Both the position numbers and the translations under genes were made by a program. The notes under the pieces were generated by a model. The model was not told the origin of the DNA, searched no databases, and saw only the letters and a program-made list of their open reading frames with translations. From assembly GCA_015499995.1 (NCBI GenBank), contig JADNRV010000467.1, positions 1 to 31,623 on the forward strand: a stretch of DNA of 31,623 nucleotides. Direction: 5' to 3'. Every line of letters begins with the position of its first letter. Within the stretch, counting starts at the first letter, position 1. Origin of the DNA: Flammula alnicola. Its lineage: Eukaryota > Basidiomycota > Agaricomycetes > Agaricales > Strophariaceae. This document shows, piece after piece, positions 9,946 through 21,808 of this stretch.

Positions 9946-11382
9946 ATGGCCTCTGACTCACACACCTCCAAAAGTCCGGAAAGTTTTCCTGCTCTCGAGA
10001 CCTTTAAAGCCACATTTAACAAAATACCCGAGCTACCGTACTGTGGTGGCACCGTTCCCTTGAATGAAGCATCATCCACACTTTTCTATCGACGAGGTGA
10101 CAAAGCGAGGTGCGTCAATTTAGTCTGACGCTCTTTCAACGCAGCCTTTCCTTGTTGATCATTCAATTTAGTGCACTCGAATTTGGGAATGCAACGGACG
10201 CTCAGCTTTCTTCCCTTGCTGAGGCGTGTGAGCTGGCGACTTTTGGTCGGAACGATGAGGATGTACTCGACGAGTCTTATCGCAAGGCAGGCAAACTGGA
10301 TGCCAAGAACTTCGCAACTCAGTTCTCCCCCGTGTCATCTGGTATCGTTCAAATCATTCGCAAGTCCCTCCTTCAAGGGCGAAACGCTGAAGAGGAGATC
10401 AAGGTTGAGCTTTACAAGCTCAACGTATACGGTATAGCCCTCATTGCCAATTCACTTAAGTTGCCTCTGACACCTACTTTCTCTAGGTCCTGGATCATTC
10501 TTCAAGGCCCATGTCGATACCCCGCGAAGCGACACCATGTTCGGCTCCCTCGTTGTCATCTTCCCTACATCGCATGAGGGAGGATCTTTGATGTTCCGTC
10601 ACGAAGGACAACAACAGACTTTCGATACCGCGAGCGCAGTCTCTGCCTCGTCTCAGACAACCCCTCATGCTGCCTTCGTCGCGTTCTTTAGCGACATTGA
10701 GCACGAAGTGTCCCTTGTGACCTCAGGCTACCGAGTTACCCTCACATACAACCTCTATTTCACCAAGCGCTATGTAGCTACCGCCCGACTTGGTATTTTC
10801 CCCGACAAAGACCCACTCGAAGAAATGAAATTCTCCCTCTCATCTCTATTATCCGATCCCGAGTTCCTTCCCGCAGGTGGCCTGCTCGGATTCCAGCTCT
10901 CGCATAAGTACCCTTTCAAACCTGACTCCACGGTGCTTCTTGATCTGGCGAGGTGTCTCAAAGGAAGTGACGCTATCATCAAGAGTACTTGCGAAGAAAT
11001 ATCCATGCCCGTCTCGCTCAAATCAATGTATATCTACAAGCGGCCATATCCTGAGAGGAAGATGTTCGTTTTGGCGAACAAGCTTGCGAATTTCAATAAT
11101 CGCGATGTCGAGGCTGAAGAGTTAGACGACTTTTTCAGGCTCAAGTGCAAGGCTACCTTTGTGTATTCGTATCCTGGTCCCAAGCCGACACGAGATAAAT
11201 ACGCCGACAGGAATATTTCACTAGTTCCGATTGTTTGGATCAAGATGAAGGCTCAGGATGCGTGCAATAGCTGGAAGCAACCGTACATGGTGTATGGGAA
11301 TGAGATGCGACTGGATCATATGTATGGTGAAGTTTGTCTCGTTGCGGCGGTCAAACCTTTCGTCGAACGTAGTGCCGTGTAG
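9946..11382 (+). CDS. 2-oxoglutarate/Fe(II)-dependent oxygenase-like protein
   Basis: Three exons (9946-10109, 10172-10431, 10487-11382), with introns of 62 and 55 nt, encode 439 residues. The double-stranded beta-helix core is clear. KLNVYGPGSFFKAHVDTPR supplies the HxD iron ligands (His150, Asp152), FFSDIEHEV the distal His214, and GYRVTLTYNLYF the 2OG-binding Arg224. This matches a prolyl-4-hydroxylase-like family common in Agaricomycetes. Members are expected to hydroxylate a substrate using 2OG, O2 and Fe(II); the substrate is unknown. There is no signal peptide, so it is probably cytosolic or nuclear. The start has a good context (CCACCATGGC) and lies about 70 nt after a TATA box. It is transcribed divergently from the BRCT/Myb gene. 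All active-site residues are present and no defect is seen. Confidence 0.88.
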
Positions 11383-12513
11383 AACTAGTCGAACTACCAT
11401 CAAGCTTTGTAGCCGTTCTGGCATAATTATAAAGCAATTTTGCAATGATTTTCCTCGTAAGATTTACTAGACGAGAATTATTCAAAAAATTCCTCCTCCC
11501 AGTCGGAATATTATTTCTAAAATAAGGATTTAATTACCAGCTGTAAGTCGAATTTGAAAAGCAATTTTCCAGTCTTCTAGCTGATCGTCGAGCATGGCAT
11601 GACTCCTGATCCCTTTTCTTCAAAAAAAGGTGGTTAATATAGTGAGACGTCAAAGGCATTACTGCACCAAGGTGCATGTCCCGTCAGTCTCGTGATTCCG
11701 CACATATCACAATGATGGAATTACACCAATTTAACGGCGCCTATTTTGGGTATGGAGACGGAATCAAGTTTACTCCTCCCATGAGGTGAATTCCATTATG
11801 CGGCAAACCGTGAGTAGATGTCCATTACTACGTTAGTGCAAAATTAAGCTTTCTTTGGGCTTTAAGCCGCCGTTAGTGCCTTGACCTATGTACCAGGAAA
11901 GAAAGCGGGCGTCTATTTATGGTCTCCCTTTCTGTCCTTCGCTAAAGAAGATTTCTCGATATTTTCCGAGTCTTTACCTTATAGCAGCTACAGGTAAGAT
12001 ATTTCTTGATATTCCTCTCCCGTTGCGCGTCACCTCCGTTAGGATAAATTTGGGAATCATTGACATAGCCGACGCTTACAGAAGCATCGAATTACGAAGA
12101 AGCATTACCACTTACTACCCATCATGCAGAGCGAACGAACATGCACACTCATACACACTGATAACACGAGCAGTCTACTTGCGGGAATGTTTATTTAGTC
12201 TAGTTGTGCGTTAAGTAGAAATAAAATACGACTTCCGACTCCCATGAATCATGATCTCAACATCTGTAGGTTTGTAATGGATTCCGGAGGGCTTTTTGCC
12301 GGACGTCTGCACCCTCTGCAACCCATCACTTGACTTCAGAAGAACAGGAAGTTGATAGCTCGAAGTTACCCTGGTTAAGCATACTAACCCAAAGTTAACA
12401 GTTTGGTCCATTCAGCGAAGTGAATCCCTACGACAATGGGAAACATAAGTCGTTGCACGCTCAACTGTCGCTCCGTTGTACATACCAACGCCTGACGCGC
12501 CCCGTGGGCCAGT

Positions 12514-12537
12514 CATATGTATGTCATCATACATATG
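12514..12537. repeat. Perfect 10-bp palindrome with 4-nt loop
   Basis: CATATGTATG (12514-12523) is followed by TCAT and by its exact reverse complement (12528-12537). It lies in non-coding DNA far from any recognised gene. It could be a binding site or a fortuitous hairpin. Confidence 0.7.
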
Positions 12538-15016
12538 GTAGACCAAGCTGGTGACAAGAAAACATGTCACTGATATATTCCGCGTATCGGTAATGCTTTC
12601 TCAGCCGGCGGCGAAGAGTCATAACATTCATGTAAAGTATAATTACAGGTGCATTCATTCATTACACACGAGGTCCATATCTCTGGCACGTCAGATAACA
12701 TACTACCGTGACAATTTCAACGCAACGCAGATAATCAATATTGATCACGACGCCGTCATGTCCGTGATGGCACGATGGTGTCATGCTGTGCGTCTCCATC
12801 GAAGTCTACCTGAAAGCTGTGTCCAGTGAATGCATACCTACATAAAAAGCGACCGCGCTTTACATATCATGGCCCAGAGGTACACTATTGGGATACTCTT
12901 AGGCCCGGAGGCAGATAATGATGAGTGCGCCACACTCAGGGTCATGTATGTGGGTTGCTGATCCACCGGCGTCAATATTGCAGCCCTTTTAAGTTAGGAA
13001 TTACTGGAATCATGTGAGCCGTACTGACCTCCATAATCACATATAATCACTTGCCACGAGAGGTATTAAACGTCAATATTCCAATCACCATCAATAACGC
13101 AGCATATGTTGAGCATGTCGACCGTGATTCGTTGCCCTTCCACTTTAGCTGATGTTGGATAACCTAGTAGCTATATTTATAGGACCTATGATAAGATTAA
13201 GAGTGATCAACCACGACTTCTATCCAACATGTGGACTGATCAATATCAACGTGAACTGGATTATGAATAGCGCCGAATTTCCTGCAGCGTCGGGGTCGAC
13301 ATTTAGTCAGAGAATGATATATAGTACCGGCACGCTTCAGTAAGCGACGATGGTCCCTCGTCATATTTTAGATACTCTCAATACACGCCCGCGTTCGCCC
13401 AAACGCCATGATCGCGGCGATATCTGCGCTCCCGCGCGCGTGCGAGTGGATTGGACCGGATTTACTCACTTGCGCAGATAATCAAGCTAAGAAAACGCCA
13501 TGATCATGATCATGTCGCTGCCAGTGCCATTCGCTTCTATTTCTTCCACGATGTCAAATGGTAGACCTGAACCGCCCATTAGGGTCACAATCCCACTGCA
13601 ATCATCTGTCAGTCACTCAATCCGTCTGTCTGAAGTTTTTGTACGTGCTCCAATTTTTAAGACGCAGGCGGTGCCGGGTAGACGTTATACTGTACTATAA
13701 TACCAGTAAGGTGTGTATTTACACCTGCGCTACAGCTTTCAAATTTAGAGGCCACTTATCGCCCGTCCTCCCTTCCTCGAGTGAGCAGAGGCGGTGATAG
13801 TAGTACTCGTGTGCTAGGATGCACATGCCCAGACCAAGGTTTACGATACTTACTAGATGGTTTTATACAAGTTACTGATGTAAGGGAGCAGAGCGGATCA
13901 TAGCGACCTCAAGTATGGGGATTCGTTTCTCCATTATTCCATTGCTGCTGACGCGTCGCCGTTGAAGGGGATATTAATACATCGCAAGTCGGAATAACAT
14001 CCCTTTCCAGTCTAGTGCCGGTCAAGTGCTGTCGTCCTGACCAGCGGAGATCTTCAAATGTTGAAGGAGACACTGCCAGAGGTGGCATTGTCAATGAATG
14101 ACAACGACAATGATCTCGAAGGTGGTGTATTACTGGTAAGGCTAATAATATTGCGCGTCAGTCAACTTTGCGGTGTGTTTTCTTTATTTTTAGCGAAGCA
14201 GCTTGTGCGTGTACTCACGAGAGCGGCGGCAGCGGACACCCCGCGGTTTGTGCAATTTGGCAGTTGGGATAACTGAGCTCGAGTCGAGCTGCTAAGTATC
14301 CGGATCGACGGTGCGCATCGACTCGTTGGCGGATGCACTGTTCTCCTTGCCGATGCATGGCGCATATGTGCGGAAGGATAAAGTATCGGGGGTCTGGACC
14401 AAACTTTGCCCCTCGTCTGGAGGACCTGGAAGCTCCGACGCCGGACGAGCCAAAGGCTCAAACGCAGAGCAGAGCTATCTGCAGCACAATCACCCCTCGA
14501 TTCTCCTGAAAACAATCTCGAGTGGGTTATGACTATCCCTCCTAGGCACTGGCAAGATAGTAAGCACTTACTGACATGATACATCACACTGCTATCACGT
14601 CTCCAAGTGTCCAGGGTTATCGGATAAGCTTAAACGTAGCAGGTGGATTGAGTCCACTAGATACGATCTTCCGGACTCCGGAGTGTGCGTAGCTCAAGTG
14701 CTGAGGTGGCCCCGCACCATCCGAATCCGTGTTGAAACGTGCTAGAACTTCATGCTAATCCAGGACTCCAGACGAGACTCGGATCCCCGTGAATTCGAAG
14801 ACACACGCATCATACCATGTCGATGGTATCCTTGTCAATTCCTGTCGCCAAAGACACAACCTAAGTGGATGCTTGATGAGGAAACCGGGAAAGCGGAGAT
14901 GAGACACTGCAAAATTATCAGTTACATACCGGGAGTGGAACAAAGGCTTTCGGGAAGGACTTAAGGACGCATCATCGTTAACGTTTGAGACGTTCCGGAG
15001 AAAAAAGGCTATGCTC

Positions 15017-15044
15017 CCTCAGGCCTCAGGCCTCAGGCTTCAGG
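15017..15044. repeat. Short tandem repeat, CCTCAGG units
   Basis: Three consecutive CCTCAGG units are followed by a degenerate CTTCAGG copy. This is a simple repeat in non-coding DNA with no evident function. Confidence 0.7.
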
Positions 15045-15208
15045 AGTCCCGGCACGGTTTGAGGTTCAAGTTGGTTCGCGGGATATCGATCCGGGCGAGG
15101 GGCAGATGGATTCGAACTGATTGATGGCGCGGATACTGTAAGTATGTGCACAAACTGTCAACGGCTTCAGACTATCGGCGAAGGGTGCTCGCGCGCCGGC
15201 TTTTGGCA

Positions 15209-16148
15209 GGCTCGTATGACTGACCAAATGCACATTTATTCCCGCGCGCGCGCCATCAGTCTCTCGCGCGCGCGGCACCTCAAAATTGAGACTAATTCAG
15301 GTAGCTACTAAGTAACTACCTTGCCAGCTCTTCATTGGAATAAAATACGGATACATAATCCTGCAAGGGGGTCGTTAGCCGGACTAGCACTCCCCAACTG
15401 TGAAAGCTACCACCGGTGGTACATTTCTGTTTTCCCGGAGGTGACGGGCCGTGCCGCCGAAGGCTCCTTATTATCGAGTTGGCGGGCTCGAATTCAAGCT
15501 CAAATGTGAGGAAAGCAGAAGGTTTAAGCACTCTAACTTTATTATCTACATAACATCTCAATAATTATATCTACAAAGAAGGTAAATACCGGCCTCAGGG
15601 CCTCTCTCTCGCTAGAACTTGCATACTTCATCTAGTAATTCGAGAGGCAAATGTGCCTATACCTAAATTTTGTATCATAGAAACCCACTGATTGACTCTA
15701 CAGTATAGTAAATGTAAAGTATTTATTAAAACTTGACATGGGGTGTGCTTTTTAGTACTAGCAAAGTCAAGCTTCATAGACTTTCAGCTGAATTTCGACT
15801 CAGGAACCCTCCAAAATGCGACCAAGAGAGCAGACACATGGAAGCATAAGAATGATTTAGTTATAGCAAGTTACGAGGACCTTCGATTTAGATCTGCTTC
15901 GAGCCAACCAAGCATGAATGAATTTCTAAGTCTTGTGTGTTGACCCTAGCAGCTGGATATATGTAGCTTGTCAATCAGAAATTTGACAAAAGAGCAAGTG
16001 TATTGCAGTAATTATATACTAGTTGTGAGGTATAACAAGCAAGGGGATGAGCTCTGGAACGGGAGGCCATGAATTTCTGAGTTAGAGGTGCGGCGCGCGC
16101 GCGGGGCCAGTGTGGGAATAAATGTGCACTTGGTCAGTCATAGGCTCG
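15209..16148. mobile_element. 928-bp TIR element with 6-bp target duplication
   Basis: The element spans 15215-16142. It begins TATGACTGACCAA and ends with the reverse complement (TTGGTCAGTCATA). The terminal repeats match with one mismatch over about 29 bases, through TGCACATTTATTCCC, then continue imperfectly through alternating CG tracts to a shared GGCACCTC/GCACCTC motif near 15274-15281 and 16086-16093. Each end is flanked directly by GGCTCG (15209-15214 and 16143-16148), a convincing target-site duplication. No transposase-like ORF is present inside, so it looks non-autonomous. A 6-bp duplication does not point clearly to one superfamily. Confidence 0.8.
15243..15274. repeat. Alternating CG tracts in the left terminus
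   Basis: Two runs of alternating CG (CCGCGCGCGCGCC at about 15242 and CTCGCGCGCGCGG at about 15263) lie in the left terminal repeat. A matching CGGCGCGCGCGCGG run sits in the right terminus at about 16091-16104. Such purine-pyrimidine alternation can adopt Z-DNA and is unusual against the moderate GC of the region. Confidence 0.65.
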
Positions 16149-17545
16149 CACACAGTCCGACGTATGTGTACTGGAAGCTACTGGAAGCTCGTAATTACAC
16201 CGTAGGCGCGCTGGGCAGAGTCCCGGGTCGGGAAGAGATGGTGGATCGGCGCTGATAATCCGAGTCTTTCTGCCAAATTGAGCGTACAAAGGAACCGAAA
16301 ACTTACTAAGTATCTGGATTCTACAGCCCTGGTCCTATCTGAATCTGTCCCTCGCCTAACTCTTTTGTAAATCTTAAACAATAGCTAAGTAATCGATGAC
16401 ACCGTGATTTCGAGTCTAGAAGTCGGCGCGTGCATACTGCTGGATAATAAGTCGGTTGCGTATAATATAATAAACTTGAGAATAATAGTGCGCGCGTGAA
16501 CTGCAGCGCCAGGCGGCGGGGTCACGGTCGATCGAGTGATCAATCACTTCCAGAGCTGGATCAAACAACAGGATCCGTCGATCGAACTTGGTTGTTCCGC
16601 GCATAGTGTGCGCACGTTTGACGCCCAGCCGAGCGCTTTCGAGACTCGAGAACTCTCTACCGGTGGATGGACTGCAGTAGACTGTGATCGACGCTGGTCT
16701 TTTTTCATGGTGGAAGGGCGAGTCGATGGAAACTGAATTGGTAGAAAATTTCGTGCAGTGTCCAGATCTACTGCTGGTGCCTAACTCGAAACGTTCTACA
16801 AACCAGTCCTGAAGATATGAAATCAGGTCGGACAGGTTAAATTGTGTGCTCTCCGAGTGGCGAACCTTTTATATTACTTTCTTTGGATAAAAATGTACAT
16901 ATACATGCATAATTAGCGTCTAAAGATATAAGTGCCGGTAAGGGAACTAAGAGACGTCACAGAAGGACCTGGAGGCACCGAGGAGAAGCGATTGCGTGAG
17001 GCATTTCCCCACACCCATTGATACCATCGTCATCTCCAGAGGTTGCCATCGGAGACTTGAAAGGAACAAGGCTTTCCGTCATTCCGGCGACGAAGAATGC
17101 AGATGACTCGATAATAGCGCCTGCCGTCAGTCGCACATCGCCAAAGAAGGGAATCTGTTTGTGCAGTGCATCCGTATGCCTTGAATTCATGTGCATTTCG
17201 GAGTTGGTGAGTAAAAAAAGGCTAAAACCGTTCTTTGGGTCCGAACGCCACGAAGAAGTCATTCTAGCTTCCCAAAAACGTGAACTAGGAAGCGTCAAAT
17301 AGAGGTAGATATGTCTGGATGCCGAGTGGTGTGAAGGACACGGAACGACTAGAAGGCAGCCGTTGTTTTCAAAGTGCCCGTGATATCATGTTTGGCCTTC
17401 TCGACAAACAGGATACGAGGTGTGGAAGGGATTCTCCGGCTGGGGAGTAGTCAGAGCAGTGTCTGAGAGAAGTCCCGTACGATGGGATGCAGTGGAGTGG
17501 GAATGCATACCTAAGTATTGTGATCACTGATAGGTGGACCGCCAA
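16149..17545. other. Stretch without a supported gene
   Basis: About 1.4 kb between the TIR element and a doubtful minus-strand ORF. A 113-codon ORF on the minus strand (17298-16957) is opposed by a 94-codon plus-strand ORF over the same bases, and neither resembles a known protein. An exon-like minus-strand ending (PSTPRILFVEKAKHDITG...) is readable from about 17440 to 17350 after a CCCCAG acceptor, but I could not connect it confidently to an upstream exon. Confidence 0.4.
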
Positions 17546-17917
17546 CTACGAATTCAGCGCTAGGAGGATTTGTAGCCAAAAATAACAGAGTTCGGGGACT
17601 GGTGGAGTCGTGATGCAGGGGTCGCTGTCGGTAGGGGCCGTGTGTGCAAAAATATAAGCTGCTCTCTTCTGTTCTTCTGAGATCTCTGTTGAAATCTGAA
17701 CATATGATGGGATCGATCCCAAGAAAGGTAACGACGCCCACGGTTGATTGGACGGGGAAGTGCTTGCAAATAGACACGAGAGGAAAAAGAAGGTGCAAGC
17801 TACCGGGATTGCGCAGGCTATTGGCCGAGAAAGTGGAGAATAGGAGAGAACTGAAGCGCTTCGAGAGGTAGCAGCGCTAGCGAGATGCGTGTGTATCACG
17901 GCATATGAGGAGAACAA
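17546..17917 (-). CDS. Doubtful hypothetical protein with one hydrophobic segment
   Basis: A 123-codon ORF. Residues about 32-52 are strongly hydrophobic (CAIPVACTFFFLSCLF) and could form a membrane span or an internal signal segment. A polar stretch with ISEEQKRAAYIF follows. I recognise no family. Other frames over the same bases are also open, and the true gene, if any, may be spliced and continue toward 17350. It would be divergent from CDC24 with a gap of about 370 bp. Confidence 0.22.
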   Translation of the reverse strand: MFSSYAVIHTHLASAATSRSASVLSYSPLSRPIACAIPVACTFFFLSCLFASTSPSNQPWASLPFLGSIPSYVQISTEISEEQKRAAYIFAHTAPTDSDPCITTPPVPELCYFWLQILLALNS

Positions 17918-18290
17918 GATCTTCCGGACTATCGGGTATCAAAAAGGTGCAATAAGTACTGAATATTAGTGTGACCACCGATTAAAAAAAAGCAGAAAAA
18001 AAGAGGATATGACTGTACGCAATTGTAGGGTGGTATACATCGGTTCTGTGGTATTGCAAGGTAGAGATGGATTGAGGAGAGGACATTGTTCCTGGACAAG
18101 AGGAGAAGTGAACAATGAGAGGATCAGGGTGCGTGTTTGATTTGGCGATCGGAGATTGAAAGTGAAGCGATCTGGGATTTGTGATCTGAACTGTACCGCT
18201 TATCCTGTCCGTCTAGTCCTGTCCTATCCTTCCCTTACCTTCCTCCTCCCAACACCACCATCTCCCCCTCCCCCGCCACCCGCGACAATC
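17918..18290 (+). promoter_or_regulatory. Upstream region of CDC24 with pyrimidine-rich leader
   Basis: 373 bp before the CDC24 start. The last 80 nt are strongly pyrimidine-rich (runs of C and T such as CTCCCCCTCCCCCGCC), typical of the core promoter and leader of highly transcribed fungal genes. No clear TATA box is seen. An in-frame ATG at 18156 would read through this tract, so I treat it as upstream of the real start. Confidence 0.45.
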
Positions 18291-21200
18291 ATGACCTCAG
18301 TCGCAGGCCGCAAAAAGTCAATTGTATCAACAACAGGCCTCCAGATAGACACAAATGCCAACAACACCCTCCTCAACAAAGCCGCTTCCCAGTCTACATC
18401 CCTCTACCAGCAATGCTCGTCTCTCAGAAACCGTCTGATGCGCATTCGCGGCTTCGCGCACTATTTCTCTATCGCTTCTTCACCAGACTCGCGCCAGTCC
18501 ACGGACCCAGTAACACAGCTCTGGGACCTCTTCTCAGCCGGCACCCCGCTGTGCTTTATATTTGATCTGCTTCCAGAGGAAGCCGGGTTCAAGAGACTCA
18601 ACAACTCCTCCTTCAACCAGGAGCAATACGAAGCAAACCCCGATAAAGCAAAGAAGCATGCTATCGCGCGCTTCGCAATGCAAATTCGACTGGAGAACGT
18701 CACGGAAAAGATCCCAGGCTGCGAACTGTTCACCGTAACAGACCTCTGGGACAGAAACTCCACGGATGGTTTGGTCAAGGTGCGTTTACAATACCATTCG
18801 GAACTTCTTTCGGCGTCTCTGATGCCCTCGGGAAGGTCATAAACACGGTCACCGCACTGGTGGACCACCTACCACCAGAAGCGTTCGAGAACTCCCCGCC
18901 TTCCCCGCCTTCAGCGATGGAGAATGGTTCAACCGACTCACTATCCGACACATTGGTTTCTCAGTCCTCAAATCCGAAAGACTCTGCCCAGAACAACATC
19001 ATAAGAGAGATGGTGGAAACAGAACGTAAATACGTGCAGGACCTCGAAATTATGCAGGTAAGATCATCCTCGTGCCATATTCTTAGATACTCGCCAACCC
19101 TGAAACCCGTGGTACAGAAATATTCCAATGCCCTCTCGCAAGCGAACCTCATGGATCAGGATACGATCCACCTTCTCTTCCCTAATCTGAACAAACTCCT
19201 CAACTTCCAACGCAAGTTCCTGATTCGTCTCGAGAGCACAGCAGAGCTGCCGTGGCAAGAACAACGTTGGGGTCAGCATTTCCTCGAAAGCGTGAGTCCA
19301 TCAACCTTCCCATGTCCTCCAACTGGGGTTCCCATTGTCCGTGCTCACGCCGTGCTTCTTCCACCTTCTTGATTGTCCCCCTATAGGAAGATGAATTCAT
19401 TGTCTATGAACCATACTGCGCTAATTATACAAACGCGACGGAACTTATGCTCGCGAACGAACAAAACCTTGTTGTACGTCCTACTCCCTCTTCCACATTC
19501 CCAGAAAGGCACCTTAGTTCATCTTACACCAACCATCTCCCTGACAACTCACCCTCGGCAAATTCCGAATGCTAACCAAACACTTGTCAACAGCCTCTGA
19601 ACCATTTGATCAACGTCAAGGGCGAGCTGCCCGGCTTGCTTATCAAGCCGATCCAGCGTATCTGCAAATATCCTCTCCTACTTGACGTACGTCTCTTCCG
19701 TCTTTCATGTTGAGTTATCATGGCAATTCATCCTCATGGTATTTGGACGCTCGTTTAGTCACTTATTAAAGCATGCTCTGCGGAGACATATGCCCACTAT
19801 GATGAACTGAAGCGTGGGTCCGCCGCGGCGAAACGCATCACCGATAAGATCAATGAGGCACAACGGCGCGCCGAAAACGAACAAACTGTCAAGAGTCTAC
19901 ATTCTAGAATCGACGACTGGAAAGGCCATCATCTAGAAAACTTTGGCGACCTCCTCCTCGACGACCTTTTTGTGGTGACCAAATCCGATATTGATCGGGA
20001 ATACCATGTCTTCTTATTTGAGCGCATCATCCTCTGCTGTAAAGAGGCTTCCGCGCAACCGACGAAAGGAGGAAAGGGTACGATCAAGAATGGCTCCCTT
20101 CTGAAGAAGACGGCCACTCCTCCACCGCTGTCATTGCCGGGCGGTGTTGGGACCCCGCAGAAAAACACACCTCTCTTGCTGAAGGGACGTATTTTCCTCG
20201 GAAATGTTACTCAGGCTGTCCCCGTTCCAGCACGCGCCTCGCCGAGTGAGTTATCTTTCCCCGTGTTTTTGTCGTGTGACCATTACTGACTCCGTTATTG
20301 TAGCTATTGGAATCCCGACGCATTATCCCCTTGCTGTGTGGTGGAAGGGCGACGATGACCTAGAATTCTTCACCCTCCGGTGCCGACGGGAAGACCAAAT
20401 GCGACAATGGGAAGCGACAATTAACCGCCTGATCAAGGAGGCTGCACAACGACGCGCTTCGGAACGTCCAGGCATGCCCATGTCGCGCATCGTCGCTGCC
20501 AATAGCACCAACCCATCTCTGCAAGCAAGATCCCAAAGCACATCACACTATTCTTCCGCATCCACTGCTCCGGTTGCTGTGTACTCTCGCAGCTCGCAAA
20601 GCCAGACTGTCCGCAGCCGTCCTAGTTACAATAGTAACTACTACGACGATGATCAGGCTTCTCACAGCACCAGCAGTACGTACAGTGCTGGCCCACAAGG
20701 ATATCCACCGCATGACGGTTTCGACTTTGAACCGGATGAGGATGATCTTGAAGATTATCCTATTACTACCACGTACCCGTCGTCTGGACGAGGGACCCCG
20801 ATGGGTTCGCGCAGGACGCCGAACTCGCTTAGCATGCCACCGGAACGCGAATCCAGTACAGGCTACGATAAACCGAGAGCACATACGGAGGGCACAGACG
20901 GTCCGGTCATGGCACAGTGGAGGTCGACCGGTCTCCCGCCTCTGCCGTCCGCACCTCTACAATCTGGCAACAGCGCTCTGCGTCCAATCACCCCTCGCTT
21001 GCACTCCAATATGAGCGCGAACAGCTATGCGTCAGACGCGAGTTTCGGCACTGGTGTTCCGAAATCGTCGTCCCGACCACAGCTGCGCAGCCAATTCAGC
21101 TCGACGCGTCTGAAAAGTGGATACGAGAGTCCGAACAATGCCAACTCGTCTTCGTCGAGCAGTGATTACCGCAAGCGGTCAGCGACGCCCACATTGAATG

Positions 21201-21808
21201 TGAACAACCTCTCGGCGCCGACGATGAGCCGGTCTCGAAGCGCGAGCCAACCGAGCGCATATGTTCCTCAACAAAAGGCGATACCCCCTCCCCTTCCCAA
21301 CGGGCCTGCGCAGTCTCAGTCGCATTGGAGTCGCGACCAACGACCGCCAAATGGGGTGCCCACTAATGTCCCGAGCGGGAAACGAGGCAGCGGCTCGAGC
21401 CAGTCGACGGGAGACAGCTCTGATTACTCGCCGAACAGCTCATCGCCGATCACGCCTTTCGGCTCGAGCGAGTCGTCGCTGGGCGGTGTGGGCATCCGCA
21501 CCTCGCGATCGCAGCAGAACTTTGACGGTGCGCATGAGCGGCCACAGGGGCCGCCCGTCAAGGTCAAGGTCCATTTCCATGAGGACATCTTCGTGATCCA
21601 GGTGCCACGGGCGACGGAGTATGATGATTTGGTGGAGAAGGTGGGGCGGAAGATCCGTCTGTGTGGTCCGCGCCGCGATGATGGGCCCCTGCGCGTGAAG
21701 TACAGGGATGAGGATGGTGATATGGTGTCGCTTGGGTCGACAGAGGACGTCCAGATGGCGTTCGAGCAGTACCGACCAGGAGGACAAGTCACTCTCTTCG
21801 TGACGTAA
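18291..21808 (+). CDS. CDC24: Cdc24-type Rho guanine nucleotide exchange factor
   Basis: Seven exons (18291-18779, 18836-19057, 19118-19291, 19387-19473, 19594-19686, 19759-20245, 20304-21808) give 1018 residues. Domains in order: a calponin-like CDC24 domain, about 45-165 (LWDLFSAGTPLCFIFDLL, ending LFTVTDLWDRNSTDGLVKV); a DH (RhoGEF) domain, about 215-395 (REMVETERKYVQDLEIM, then LIKPIQRICKYPLLLDSLI); a PH domain, about 415-565 (LLLDDLFVVTK, YHVFLFERIILCCKE, WW); a long Ser/Pro-rich linker; and a PB1 domain, about 936-1018. Cdc24 activates Cdc42 at sites of polarised growth and binds Bem1/Scd2 and NADPH-oxidase regulators through PB1. The start was chosen because a further in-frame ATG at 18156 would translate a pyrimidine-rich leader. 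All introns have GT-AG ends. The gene appears intact. Confidence 0.95.

Larger units (their letters stand above)
11383..15208. other. Gene-poor region before the TIR element
   Basis: About 3.8 kb with no recognised gene. ORFs are short, overlap on both strands and carry no motif I know. A perfect hairpin lies at 12514-12537 and a CCTCAGG tandem repeat at about 15017-15044. The first part should contain the oxygenase 3' untranslated region. The rest may be decayed repetitive DNA, but no intact transposon domain is visible. Confidence 0.5.

Noticed and set aside
11888..12214. Plus-strand 108-codon ORF downstream of the oxygenase
   Set aside because: Composition looks random, no motif, no splice context; probably a chance ORF in AT-rich non-coding DNA.
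14162..14587. Minus-strand 141-codon ORF
   Set aside because: Ser/Arg/Pro-rich with no recognisable domain and opposed by other ORFs. No support as a gene.
15105..15122. GGATTCGAACTG, resembling a tRNA T-loop on the minus strand
   Set aside because: The flanking bases do not pair as a T-stem, and no D-arm, anticodon arm or acceptor stem can be formed around it.
16957..17298. Minus-strand 113-codon ORF near 17 kb
   Set aside because: The same bases are open on the plus strand, no known motif, and it could not be joined to the ORF at 17.5-17.9 kb with convincing splice sites.
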